Below, piece after piece: positions 34,891 through 43,099 of a stretch of DNA of 64,000 nt (positions are counted from its first letter, which is position 1; every line of letters begins with the position of its first letter). This DNA comes from Nonomuraea solani. Lineage in GTDB: Bacteria > Actinomycetota > Actinomycetes > Streptosporangiales > Streptosporangiaceae. Where the stretch lies: the NCBI RefSeq assembly GCF_900108335.1, contig NZ_FNVT01000006.1:1-64000 (forward strand), read 5' to 3'. Below the pieces are notes generated by a model. The model made no database searches. It worked only from the letters and a program-made list of their open reading frames with translations, and was not told the origin of the DNA. A program made the position numbers and the translations under genes.

Positions 34891-37587
34891 TCAGCGGTAG
34901 ATCTCTGGGATTGAGGCGCACCACGGGAAGAACTCGGATTTGACCGCGCGGGTGATCCCGCCGCAGGCGCCGATCTGGACGGGTCGTTCCGCGCCCTTGG
35001 CGTGCAGGATCAGTACGGCCTTGTCCAGCGGATACTGCCGGGGCGAGGCCGCGCCGAAGTCGAGTGCCCCCGTGGCGCCCTCGATGGCGTGGCCGCTCTG
35101 GTCCGGGGTGTGCAGGGTGCCGAGCTGGCGCCAGACGGTGTAGGAGTTCACCGGCACCCGGTGGCGCTCCCTGCCCAGCCGGCGGATCGCGGTGATCATC
35201 GTTTCGGTGGCGTCGTACGACAGCGCCGCGTGACCGTCCAGGGTCCGGCCAGGCCCCGGCTCCTCGCACTCGAAGGGGAACGTGGCGAACAGGTCGGCGT
35301 AGAAGTCGTGCCGCTGCTGCTCACCGCACTTGCTGGGCGCCGCGGCGAATGACTCGTAGTAGTAGCCGACGCCACTGACGGCCGACCTGACACGGACGTC
35401 GGCGACGTACCGGGTGACGTCGTCGCCACCGAGGATGGTCGGCGGTGAGCCCGCGCACTTGTCGGCCACCCCCTTCACGAACTCGGCGAAGTCGGGGATG
35501 CCGCGGCCGGCGAAGTACACCAGGCCGTCGAAGCCGCAGGCCGACACCCCGGCGTCCCTGGGCTCGCCCGCGTAGACGTCCTCGCTCGTGTCGGCCGCGC
35601 CCGGTTTGCCGGCCCCGACCGGCGTGAACCGGTGGCCCTCGGCCGTGAAGCCGCGCTCCTCCAGCCGGGCCAGCACCCGGGTCTTGAGGTTGGAGGCGTA
35701 GTAGTCGGTCGCGTCGTGCGAGTAGTAGACCCGGGCCCGCCGCTCGATGTCGCCCTTCTCGACCAGGGAGTCGGCGAAGGCCGCGGCCATCCACGCCTGC
35801 CGGGAGTTCTGCGGCGCCACCTGGAAGTAGAACGGCGACTCGTTGACCAGGCGGTCGGCCGACAACGTGGAGGCCACCATGGGCAGCCCGGCCTTGCCCA
35901 GCTCCTGGATGGCCGCGACGGTCTCCTGGCGGCTCTGGTCCAGGCCCACCACGCCCACGATGGGCGCCTCCGCGTCGTGGTGGCTCAGCAGCAGCCTGGC
36001 GATGCCGGCTCCGTACTGCATCCGGCCGCCCGCGTTGGCCAGCAGGATGCGGACGAGCGGCTCGCTGGGGCCGGCTGAGCCGTTCTGGCGCTTCTGGGCG
36101 ATCGCCACCCCCGCCAGGCCTTCGCGGGCGGCGGCCAGCGTGTCGCGGTCGGTCGAGGTCAGCGCCGCCAGGTAGACGATGGTCACGTACGGCCGATCGC
36201 TGCCCTCGTGCAGGGCGGCGGCGCGCTCGTTCCCCTGGCGCAGCACCTCCTGGACGCGTTCCATCTCGGCGTTGCCCGGCGTGAACACGTAACCGGGCTC
36301 GGCCACGCCGACGCACTCGGTGCCGACCAGTCGCCTGCCGCTCTCCGCCCACGGCGTCCACAGGCCGGTGGCACAGGCGTTCCGGTGCCAGGCGGCGGTC
36401 TGGCCCGCGTACGCGCCCACGGCGCCCGCCAGGGCCATCCAGAACAGCGCGATCGCGGTCCACGTCGACCACCAGGGCGCCATCCTGGCGGGCGGCACCA
36501 CGGTGGGGTCGGCGACGTCGTACCTGGACAGGTCGGACGGCAGCGGCGGCGCGCAGATGACCAGCGGGCTCTCCAGCACCGCCCGCCAGGCGGCCTCACC
36601 GGCGGCGGTGACGAGCTCCCTGCGCCAGAGAACGAGTGCCCACAGCGGCGCCTCGTCGTCCTCCAGCAGGACCGCGTCGGGCGTGTACGACACCACCACG
36701 ACCGGGTCGAACCTCCTGAGGTCGGCCCGCCGTTCCTTGAGCAGTTCCACCAGCTCGCCGCCGTGCTCGTTGAGCAGCAGGAGCGGGTAGAACACGTGGC
36801 CGGCGCCGCGGACGTGCGCGGGCGAGCGCCGGTACTGGCCGCTCAGGTCGTCCATGAACGCGCGCAGCAGCAGCCGCGAGATCCGCGCGTCGTCGGCCGG
36901 GTCGAGGCCGGCGATCAGGGCCGCCACGCCGGGCGCCTTGGGGTCGTCCTGCGACAGCGCGCGGCGCAGCCAGCGCAGGCGCCCGCCGAGACCAGGCACC
37001 CGGCCGCTGAGCCGCAGGTCGTGCACGAACCCGGGTAACAACCGCAGCAGCAGGTTGGCCGGGAAGGGGACGTGCTCCGCGCCCGCGCCGGCCGTCTCGA
37101 CGCCCCATCCCCAGTTGTGGTCGGCCTCGCGCAGGGCGCGGCGGGCCTGCTCCTCCTTGCCGTGCAGCTCTGCGAGCTGCTCGACGAGCAGGGCGGTCAG
37201 CCGGTAGCGCGGGAAGCGGAGCCGGTTGCTGCGCAGCTCCGAGACGATGCGGGACAGGATCTTCGGCACCGGCTCGCCGGGCTGGATGTCCGGGCGGGCG
37301 CGCGGGATGCCCGGCGAGATGACGTGGGTGGCGTCCTTGCCCCGTGGCGCCAGGACGGCCGGCCAGTCCCCCGCCTCGCTGAGCTGGACGAGCGGGATGC
37401 CCTGGCGATGGACGTGCTGCCCGTCGCCCGGCGATCTGCGCCAGCCGGCCAGCGGTGACCGCTTGGCGACGTGCGGTGAGTCCTCGACTCCCTCGCCTCT
37501 GACCGGCCGGCGGCATAGGCGGTCTATCGTGTGCACGAAGTTGCCGACCCCGGCGGGGTCGTCCAGCATGACTGCCCCGTGTCGCAT
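34891..37587 (-). CDS. membrane receptor-like protein with extracellular type I periplasmic-binding domain
   Basis: 898 aa. About 370 cytoplasmic residues come first, then one membrane helix (about 372-394, AIALFWMALAGAVGAYAG), then about 500 extracellular residues with a type I periplasmic-binding fold (YVTIVYLAAL, VVGLDQSRQETVAAIQELGKAGLP, SPFYFQVAP, RVYYSHDATDYYASNL). The cytoplasmic part resembles a P-loop NTPase-type layout (IPLVQLSEAG near 70; LRFPRYRLTALLVEQL near 123), but no GxxxxGKS/T is visible. No permease or ATPase gene is adjacent, so an ABC importer role is unlikely; a sensor or receptor role is inferred. The reported start is the ATG at 37587, and the next in-frame ATG is at 37569. 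Confidence 0.72.
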   Translation of the reverse strand: MRHGAVMLDDPAGVGNFVHTIDRLCRRPVRGEGVEDSPHVAKRSPLAGWRRSPGDGQHVHRQGIPLVQLSEAGDWPAVLAPRGKDATHVISPGIPRARPDIQPGEPVPKILSRIVSELRSNRLRFPRYRLTALLVEQLAELHGKEEQARRALREADHNWGWGVETAGAGAEHVPFPANLLLRLLPGFVHDLRLSGRVPGLGGRLRWLRRALSQDDPKAPGVAALIAGLDPADDARISRLLLRAFMDDLSGQYRRSPAHVRGAGHVFYPLLLLNEHGGELVELLKERRADLRRFDPVVVVSYTPDAVLLEDDEAPLWALVLWRRELVTAAGEAAWRAVLESPLVICAPPLPSDLSRYDVADPTVVPPARMAPWWSTWTAIALFWMALAGAVGAYAGQTAAWHRNACATGLWTPWAESGRRLVGTECVGVAEPGYVFTPGNAEMERVQEVLRQGNERAAALHEGSDRPYVTIVYLAALTSTDRDTLAAAREGLAGVAIAQKRQNGSAGPSEPLVRILLANAGGRMQYGAGIARLLLSHHDAEAPIVGVVGLDQSRQETVAAIQELGKAGLPMVASTLSADRLVNESPFYFQVAPQNSRQAWMAAAFADSLVEKGDIERRARVYYSHDATDYYASNLKTRVLARLEERGFTAEGHRFTPVGAGKPGAADTSEDVYAGEPRDAGVSACGFDGLVYFAGRGIPDFAEFVKGVADKCAGSPPTILGGDDVTRYVADVRVRSAVSGVGYYYESFAAAPSKCGEQQRHDFYADLFATFPFECEEPGPGRTLDGHAALSYDATETMITAIRRLGRERHRVPVNSYTVWRQLGTLHTPDQSGHAIEGATGALDFGAASPRQYPLDKAVLILHAKGAERPVQIGACGGITRAVKSEFFPWCASIPEIYR

Positions 37588-37732
37588 CTGATCTCTCTAA
37601 CACGGGTTCGGACGGGTATGGCCTCGATTGCGCCACGATCCGGTAACCAACCGTCCGATACCTGGACAGGTGTCTCAGTCACCGGGCGGTGGCCGTAACA
37701 TGTGAAGACTCACCAACGATGGGAGATGCCCA

Positions 37733-39571
37733 ATGCCCGCCCTCAGGTCACGTACAGTCACCCACGGCAGGAATATGGCCGGTGCCCGGGCCCTGCTCCG
37801 GGCGACCGGCGTAGCCGGGAGCGACTTCGGCAAGCCCATCATCGCGGTGGCCAACAGCTTCACCCAGTTCGTTCCCGGCCACGTCCATCTGCGCGAAGTC
37901 GGCGACGTGGTGTCGGCCGCGATCCGGGAGGCGGGGGCGATCCCCCGCGAGTTCAACACGATCGCGGTCGACGACGGCATCGCGATGGGCCACGGCGGCA
38001 TGCTCTACTCGCTGCCGTCCCGCGAGCTGATCGCCGACGCGGTCGAATACATGGTCGAGGCCCACTGCGCGGACGCGATGATCTGCGTGTCCAACTGTGA
38101 CAAGATCACGCCGGGCATGCTGCTGGCCGCGTTCCGGCTCAACATCCCGACGGTCTTCGTCTCCGGCGGTCCCATGGAGGCCGGCAAGACGCCCGGCAAG
38201 AAGCTCGACCTCATCGACCCGATGATCGCCTCCGCCGACGACTCCGTCTCCGACGCCGAGCTGCTGGAGCTGGAGGAGAGCGCCTGCCCGACCTGCGGCT
38301 CGTGCTCGGGCATGTTCACCGCCAACTCCATGAACTGCCTCACCGAGGCCATGGGCCTGGCTCTGCCCGGCAACGGCACTATCCTGGCCACGCACAAGGC
38401 GCGCAAGCAGCTCTTCCAGGACGCCGGCCGGCAGCTCGTGGAGATCACCCGCCGCTACTACGAGGACGGCGACGAGTCGGTGCTGCCGCGCGCGATCGCC
38501 AGCCGCGCGGCGTTCGAGAACGCGATGACGCTCGACGTGGCCATGGGCGGCTCGACCAACACGATCCTGCACATCCTGGCCGCGGCCCGCGAGGCCGAGG
38601 TCGACTTCGGGCTCAAGGAGATCAACGAGATCTCGCTGCGGGTGCCGTGCCTGTGCAAGGTCGCCCCGGCGACGGATAAATACCACGTCGAGGACGTGCA
38701 CCGGGCCGGCGGCATCCCCGCCATCCTGGGCGAACTCGACCGCGCCGGGCTGCTGCACCGCGATGTCTCCACCGTGAACGGCGGCACGCTGGCCGACATG
38801 CTGGCCGCCTGGGACGTGCGCTCGCCGTCGGTCAAGCCCGAGGCCGTGGAGCTGTGGCACGCGGCGCCGGGCAACGTGCGCACGGTGAAGGCGTATTCGC
38901 AGGACAACCGCTGGGACACCCTCGACGTCGACCGCGCGGCCGGCTGCATCCGCGACCGCGAGCACGCCTACAGCGCCGACGGCGGCCTGGCCGTGCTCTA
39001 CGGCAACATCTCGCGCGACGGCGCGGTGGTGAAGACGGCCGGGGTGGACGAGTCGATCTGGAAGTTCAGCGGGCCTGCGGTGGTGTTCGAGTCGCAGGAC
39101 GACGCCGTCGAGGGCATCCTGGGCGGACGGGTCAAGGCGGGCGACGTGGTGGTCATCCGCTACGAGGGCCCCAAGGGCGGGCCCGGCATGCAGGAGATGC
39201 TCTACCCGACCTCGTTCCTCAAGGGCAGGGGCCTGGGCAAGGTCTGCGCACTGGTCACCGACGGCCGCTTCTCCGGCGGCACCTCCGGCCTGTCCATCGG
39301 CCACGCCTCCCCCGAGGCGGCCGAGGGCGGCACGATCGCGCTGGTCGAAGACGGCGACATCATCGACATCGACATCCCCGGCCGGTCGATGGAGCTGCGG
39401 GTGCCCGAGGCCGAGCTGGCCGCGCGGCGCGAGCGGCTGCTGACCGAGCTGGGCGGATACCGGCCGCGTGACCGTAACCGGCCGGTGAGCGTGGCGCTGC
39501 AGGCGTACGCGGCGATGACGACGTCCGCCTCCACGGGCGCCTCGCGCGACCTGACGCAGCTGTCGCGATGA
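37733..39571 (+). CDS. ilvD: dihydroxy-acid dehydratase
   Basis: 612 aa enzyme of branched-chain amino-acid and pantothenate synthesis, converting dihydroxy-acids to 2-oxo-acids with an Fe-S cluster. Cluster cysteines are visible in SNCDKITPGM (about 123) and ACPTCGSCSGMFTANSMN (about 185-200); PLP-like or magnesium-site motifs GGSTNTILH and GRFSGGTSGLSIGHASPEA also fit. Length agrees with the longer bacterial form. It is a single gene, with a strong terminator downstream. Confidence 0.97.
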   Translation: MPALRSRTVTHGRNMAGARALLRATGVAGSDFGKPIIAVANSFTQFVPGHVHLREVGDVVSAAIREAGAIPREFNTIAVDDGIAMGHGGMLYSLPSRELIADAVEYMVEAHCADAMICVSNCDKITPGMLLAAFRLNIPTVFVSGGPMEAGKTPGKKLDLIDPMIASADDSVSDAELLELEESACPTCGSCSGMFTANSMNCLTEAMGLALPGNGTILATHKARKQLFQDAGRQLVEITRRYYEDGDESVLPRAIASRAAFENAMTLDVAMGGSTNTILHILAAAREAEVDFGLKEINEISLRVPCLCKVAPATDKYHVEDVHRAGGIPAILGELDRAGLLHRDVSTVNGGTLADMLAAWDVRSPSVKPEAVELWHAAPGNVRTVKAYSQDNRWDTLDVDRAAGCIRDREHAYSADGGLAVLYGNISRDGAVVKTAGVDESIWKFSGPAVVFESQDDAVEGILGGRVKAGDVVVIRYEGPKGGPGMQEMLYPTSFLKGRGLGKVCALVTDGRFSGGTSGLSIGHASPEAAEGGTIALVEDGDIIDIDIPGRSMELRVPEAELAARRERLLTELGGYRPRDRNRPVSVALQAYAAMTTSASTGASRDLTQLSR

Positions 39572-39577
39572 CGTGAG

Positions 39578-39616
39578 ACCTGTGCGGCGGCGCTCATGCC
39601 CGCCGCACAGGTTTTC
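39578..39616 (+). terminator. ilvD terminator
   Basis: ACCTGTGCGGCGG (39578-39590) pairs perfectly with CCGCCGCACAGGT (39600-39612) across a 9-nt loop and is followed by TTT. It is a textbook intrinsic terminator. Confidence 0.88.
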
Positions 39617-39650
39617 GAAAATTGTCGGTGGTCATCCCTATTCTTGGGGT

Positions 39651-40151
39651 ATGACGACAGTCGTGAAGCACGATACTCGCCCGCTGACGACCGCCGAGAT
39701 CGCCGCACTCGCCCTCTCCCTCGCCCACCTGGGCTCGGGTCCGCAGGCCGTCACCGCCAGGCGTGGCCTGCAGCACGCGTTCGAGCACCTGGGACTCGAC
39801 GACGACGTCATCGCCACCACCCTCGCGACCCTCACCGAGCCGCTGCCCACCGACGTCGCCTCCCGGGCCAGGCTCATGGCCGACGCCATCACCAGCCGAC
39901 TCAACATCCGCCTGCACTACCGCGACGCCTCCGGCACGGTCACCGCTCGTGACGTCGAGCCGGTGACGTGCCTGGTGCACCGCGAATACTGGTATCTCGT
40001 CGGCGTGTGCAGGATGCGCCGCGGGATCAGGGCGTTCAGGTTCGACCGGATCATCGCGGTCGAGCCCACGCTCACGCCGTCCCGGCCGCACCTGGCCGAC
40101 CGGTTCCTGCCGTTCCAGCGCCGCAAGCGCAGGGCCGTCACGGCCGCGTAG
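39651..40151 (+). CDS. short WYL-domain protein
   Basis: 166 aa, with start at ATG 39651. The C-terminal part is a WYL domain: IRLHYRDASGTVTARDVEPVTCLVHREYWYLVGVCRMRRGIRAFRFDRI, with the YWYL signature. The first ~85 residues are helical and lack a clear winged helix, unlike full-length WYL regulators, which are about twice as long. It may be a ligand-sensing remnant or partner. It is followed by a lipoprotein gene 65 bp downstream. Confidence 0.82.
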   Translation: MTTVVKHDTRPLTTAEIAALALSLAHLGSGPQAVTARRGLQHAFEHLGLDDDVIATTLATLTEPLPTDVASRARLMADAITSRLNIRLHYRDASGTVTARDVEPVTCLVHREYWYLVGVCRMRRGIRAFRFDRIIAVEPTLTPSRPHLADRFLPFQRRKRRAVTAA

Positions 40152-40216
40152 AAACTGGCCGGAGTTTGACCGGCTGAGCCCTCGGCCGTTGGGTGGCGGG
40201 TGGCAGGCTCCCGGAC

Positions 40217-41131
40217 ATGCGTGTTCGGAAGCTCTCGCCGTTCGCCGCCCTGCTCGTGGCGATGTCCGGCTGTGCCGGGCCGCCGGACGTGGCGCCGCGT
40301 CCGGTCGCCGCCTCCCGGCAGCAGCCGGGGGCCGTCGTCGAAAGTGCGTTGCCGTCCGCCCAGCGGCGGGTCCTCGACCGGGCGCTCGACCGCTACCTGC
40401 GCGGGCGGCCCGGGCGGGCGGCCCTGGCCGTCTACGACCGCACCACCGGGGCCAGGTACGCCTTCCGCGAGCGCACGCCGTTCATGCTGGCCAGCGTGGC
40501 CAAAGTGGACATCCTGCTGGCCTTCCTCATGGGCAAGTGGGGTGAGCGACTGAGCGACTACGAGCGTGACCTGGCCTCGCGGATGATCCGTGAGAGCGAC
40601 AACGACTGCGCGCACGAGCTCTACATGACCATCGGCGGCCGGGACGGACTGGCCCGCGCGCTGCGGCGCCTGGACGTCCGGCACACGCGGCCGGGCGGCG
40701 GGCTGTCCTGGGGATCGACCCACAGCCGGCCGTCCGACCAGGTCAAGGTGCTGGAACAGCTCACCGACCCCAAGGGGCCGCTGCCGGCCAGGAACCGGCG
40801 TTACGCGCTGCGGCTCATGTCGTCGGTGACGCCGTCGCAGGCGTGGGGGGTGAGCGCGGCCGCGTCAGGAGGTGAGGTGGCGCTCAAGAACGGCTGGCTG
40901 CCCGCCCAGGTGCACGGAGGGCTGTGGACGGTCAACAGCGTGGGGCGGCTCGCGGTGCGCGGGCACGAACTGCTGGTCGCGGTGCTGTCGGAGCGCAGCC
41001 CGGACATGGCGTCCGGGGTCGCCACCGTCGAGCGGCTGGCCCGGTTGGCAGTGGGCGCGCTCATGAAGCCCGCCGGAACCGCCGGCACGCTCGCGAAGGC
41101 CGGGCAGAGCCGCCGCGACCATCGGCGCTGA
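40217..41131 (+). CDS. penicillin-binding/beta-lactamase-like serine hydrolase lipoprotein
   Basis: 304 aa with a lipobox LVAMSGC (C19), so membrane-tethered outside the cell. The class A-type motifs are SVAK (S93-K96), SDN (about 126) and KNG in place of KTG (about 224); the catalytic Glu of true class A beta-lactamases is not evident. It may be a D,D-peptidase-like protein or a decoy. ATG at 40217 is chosen because the hydrophobic lipobox follows directly. The gene's last codons and TGA are repeated just after it. Confidence 0.82.
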   Translation: MRVRKLSPFAALLVAMSGCAGPPDVAPRPVAASRQQPGAVVESALPSAQRRVLDRALDRYLRGRPGRAALAVYDRTTGARYAFRERTPFMLASVAKVDILLAFLMGKWGERLSDYERDLASRMIRESDNDCAHELYMTIGGRDGLARALRRLDVRHTRPGGGLSWGSTHSRPSDQVKVLEQLTDPKGPLPARNRRYALRLMSSVTPSQAWGVSAAASGGEVALKNGWLPAQVHGGLWTVNSVGRLAVRGHELLVAVLSERSPDMASGVATVERLARLAVGALMKPAGTAGTLAKAGQSRRDHRR

Positions 41132-41216
41132 GCCCGACAGGACCGCCGGGACCGTCGGCGCTGAGCCCGGGGCCGCCGGGAGCGCTGAGCTGGACAGGGC
41201 CTGCCGGGGTCTGACC
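41110..41216. repeat. degenerate ~33-bp tandem repeats at a gene end
   Basis: Four decaying copies of a unit beginning CCGCCGNGACC and containing GGCGCTGAGCCC, at 41110, 41143, 41173 and 41200. Copy 1 carries the last codons and TGA of the serine-hydrolase lipoprotein. Later copies shorten to about 30 and 27 bp. Confidence 0.7.
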
Positions 41217-41233
41217 GTTGTGGGACGGGCCGG

Positions 41234-41446
41234 TCAGCCGCAGCAGCCGCCACCACAGCAACCGCCGCCCCCGCCGCCGCTCGCCCGGGGCGCGGCGGCG
41301 CCGCCCGTCATGGCGACCGTGGACAGCAGCTTCACCGTGTCGTCGTGCCCCTCGGGGCAGGAGGCCGGGTCGTCGGAGGCCGACATCGGGCGGGAGACCT
41401 CGAACGTGGAGCCGCAGGCGCGGCAGCGGAAGTCGTATCGCGGCAT
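41234..41446 (-). CDS. FmdB-family zinc-ribbon protein
   Basis: 70 aa. The N-terminal zinc ribbon is MPRYDFRCRACGSTFEVSRPM with C8 and C11, followed by C30 and H34 in SCPEGH. A Gly/Cys-rich tail, with two CCG groups, ends the protein. FmdB-like proteins are small and poorly defined regulators. The tail is unusually Cys-rich for the family. It is convergent with the lipoprotein gene. Confidence 0.85.
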   Translation of the reverse strand: MPRYDFRCRACGSTFEVSRPMSASDDPASCPEGHDDTVKLLSTVAMTGGAAAPRASGGGGGGCCGGGCCG

Positions 41447-41464
41447 GGGCTAAGAGTAGCTCCC

Positions 41465-42265
41465 TCAGCCGCCGTAGGTGATGTGAGCGTAGTCGGCCAC
41501 GGGTTCGTAGCCGATCGCCTGGTAGATGGCGTTGCTGGTGGGATTGTCCAGGTCGGTGAAGAGCACGACGTGGTCGCCGCGCCCGGCCAGGCCCACCTGG
41601 GTCGCGTACGCCGTGACGGCGGCGCCGTACCCGCGCCTGCGACGGGAGGGCGGTGTGTAGACGGGCCCGATGCGGCAGACCCCGCCGGCCGCCGGGGAGA
41701 GCCCGGCGAACGAGACCGGTGCCCCGTCGTCCTCCCACAGGATCAGCTCGCCGCCCGTCAGCCGCCGCGAGACCCGCTCGACCACGTCGCCGTCGCGCAT
41801 CTGGACCTCGTCGCCGAACGCTTGATACCAGCTCACCAGCAGCGGGAAGTCACCGGGCACCGCGAGCCTGCCCCGCCCCGGCACCCGCGGGACGTCGAGC
41901 TTGGCGAGCCGGTAGAGCCGCTCGGACACGACGCGAGCCGGATCCCCGAGCAGCCGGGTGACCTCGGCGGTCACCTCCAGCGGGCCCACGACCGTGGCCA
42001 CGTCGCCGTTCAGCGCCTCGACCAGCGGGACGACCGCCTCGACGGGCACGGCGAAGAGCCCCAGGGGACTGGGCGGGGTGTGGAAGAACGCGCCGCCGAC
42101 CTCGCCGCCGGTCGTCCACCAGCCGAAGAGGGGGTCGTTCACCGGCATGCCGGCCCGCAGGCCGGCCAGGACGGTCAGCGCGACCGTGTTGCGCACCGGG
42201 TCGCCGAGCAGGAACGGCTCGGCGACCGCGGCGTACTCCTCGGTGTCCGAGGTGAAGGTCCACAT
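41465..42265 (-). CDS. GNAT-family N-acetyltransferase
   Basis: 266 aa. The C-terminal GNAT domain has RIGPVYTPPSRRRRGYGAAVTAYATQVGL (acetyl-CoA loop R-x-x-G-x-G/A, about 205-220) and LFTDLDNPTSNAIYQAIGYEPV. The N-terminal ~130 residues lack an evident second acetyl-CoA site. A substrate cannot be named. It precedes the fmdB gene by about 18 bp, so co-transcription is possible. Confidence 0.88.
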   Translation of the reverse strand: MWTFTSDTEEYAAVAEPFLLGDPVRNTVALTVLAGLRAGMPVNDPLFGWWTTGGEVGGAFFHTPPSPLGLFAVPVEAVVPLVEALNGDVATVVGPLEVTAEVTRLLGDPARVVSERLYRLAKLDVPRVPGRGRLAVPGDFPLLVSWYQAFGDEVQMRDGDVVERVSRRLTGGELILWEDDGAPVSFAGLSPAAGGVCRIGPVYTPPSRRRRGYGAAVTAYATQVGLAGRGDHVVLFTDLDNPTSNAIYQAIGYEPVADYAHITYGG

Positions 42266-42309
42266 GCCTGTTCATGGTGTCAGGCGGCGGACCCTCCCAT
42301 CAAAGCGGT

Positions 42310-42819
42310 TCAGGCCGCGGCCTCGAGGTAGGGCGCCCATTGCGGGTCACCGACGAGCGAAGCGCCGATGAGCCGCCAGTGGGCGCCCCGTGGCACCGCG
42401 GGGCTGACGCGAAGCGTCCACCCCAGCTCCTCCAGGTATTTGTCGGCCTTTCTGTGGTTGCACGTGGTGCACGAGGCGACGCAGTTTTCCCAGGTGTGCG
42501 CGCCGCCCCTGGACCGGGGGATGACATGGTCGATGGTCTCGGCCTTCTGCCCGCAGTAGGCGCAACGGTAGTCGTCGCGCCGCATGAGGGCGGCCCTGGT
42601 CAGGGGGATGCGCGACCGGTAGGGGATGCGCACATATCTCCGGAGCCTGATCACCGAGGGAACGTCGAGCGTGCAGCTCGCGGAGCGCAGCACCGCGCCC
42701 CTGCCGTCGCGGTGCACGACGTCGGCCTTCTCCCGCAGCACCAGCACGATGGCCCGGTGCAGCGACAGAGTGGTCAGTGGCTCATAGGTGGCGTTGAGCA
42801 GCAGGACTTGGCGCGTCAT
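42310..42819 (-). CDS. HNH endonuclease family protein
   Basis: 169 aa from ATG 42819, which has GGGGAGAGG upstream. The HNH nuclease domain is clear: DDYRCAYCGQKAETIDHVIPRSRGGAHTWENCVASCTTCNHRKADK, with the CXXC zinc pairs and the His-Asn-His core. The N-terminal MTRQVLLLNATYEPLTTLSLHRAI is characteristic of a widely spread actinobacterial single-gene HNH family. The role is probably nucleic-acid processing. It is not linked to a restriction system here. Confidence 0.9.
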   Translation of the reverse strand: MTRQVLLLNATYEPLTTLSLHRAIVLVLREKADVVHRDGRGAVLRSASCTLDVPSVIRLRRYVRIPYRSRIPLTRAALMRRDDYRCAYCGQKAETIDHVIPRSRGGAHTWENCVASCTTCNHRKADKYLEELGWTLRVSPAVPRGAHWRLIGASLVGDPQWAPYLEAAA

Positions 42820-43099
42820 CGGGCCTCTCCCCGCTGCATGGGTATCAAAGGGGACATGCCGCGGCATGTCCCGACTGTCGGCCCCTCCTGGGGCACTTGT
42901 GCTTCCGTCACGTGGACCTCCGCCGGACGGTCCAGCGGATGGTCACCACGGCACCGTCCTGTCACCAAGTCTGGCGTTTGCACCGTGGTCCCCGCCACCC
43001 CAAAAACCTCCCGAAGGAATGACTAGAGGGACGCACGATACGTTTTATGCCCGCTCTACCAGCGCTTTACGCATGCCCGTTGGCAGTAGGGTTCCTGGC

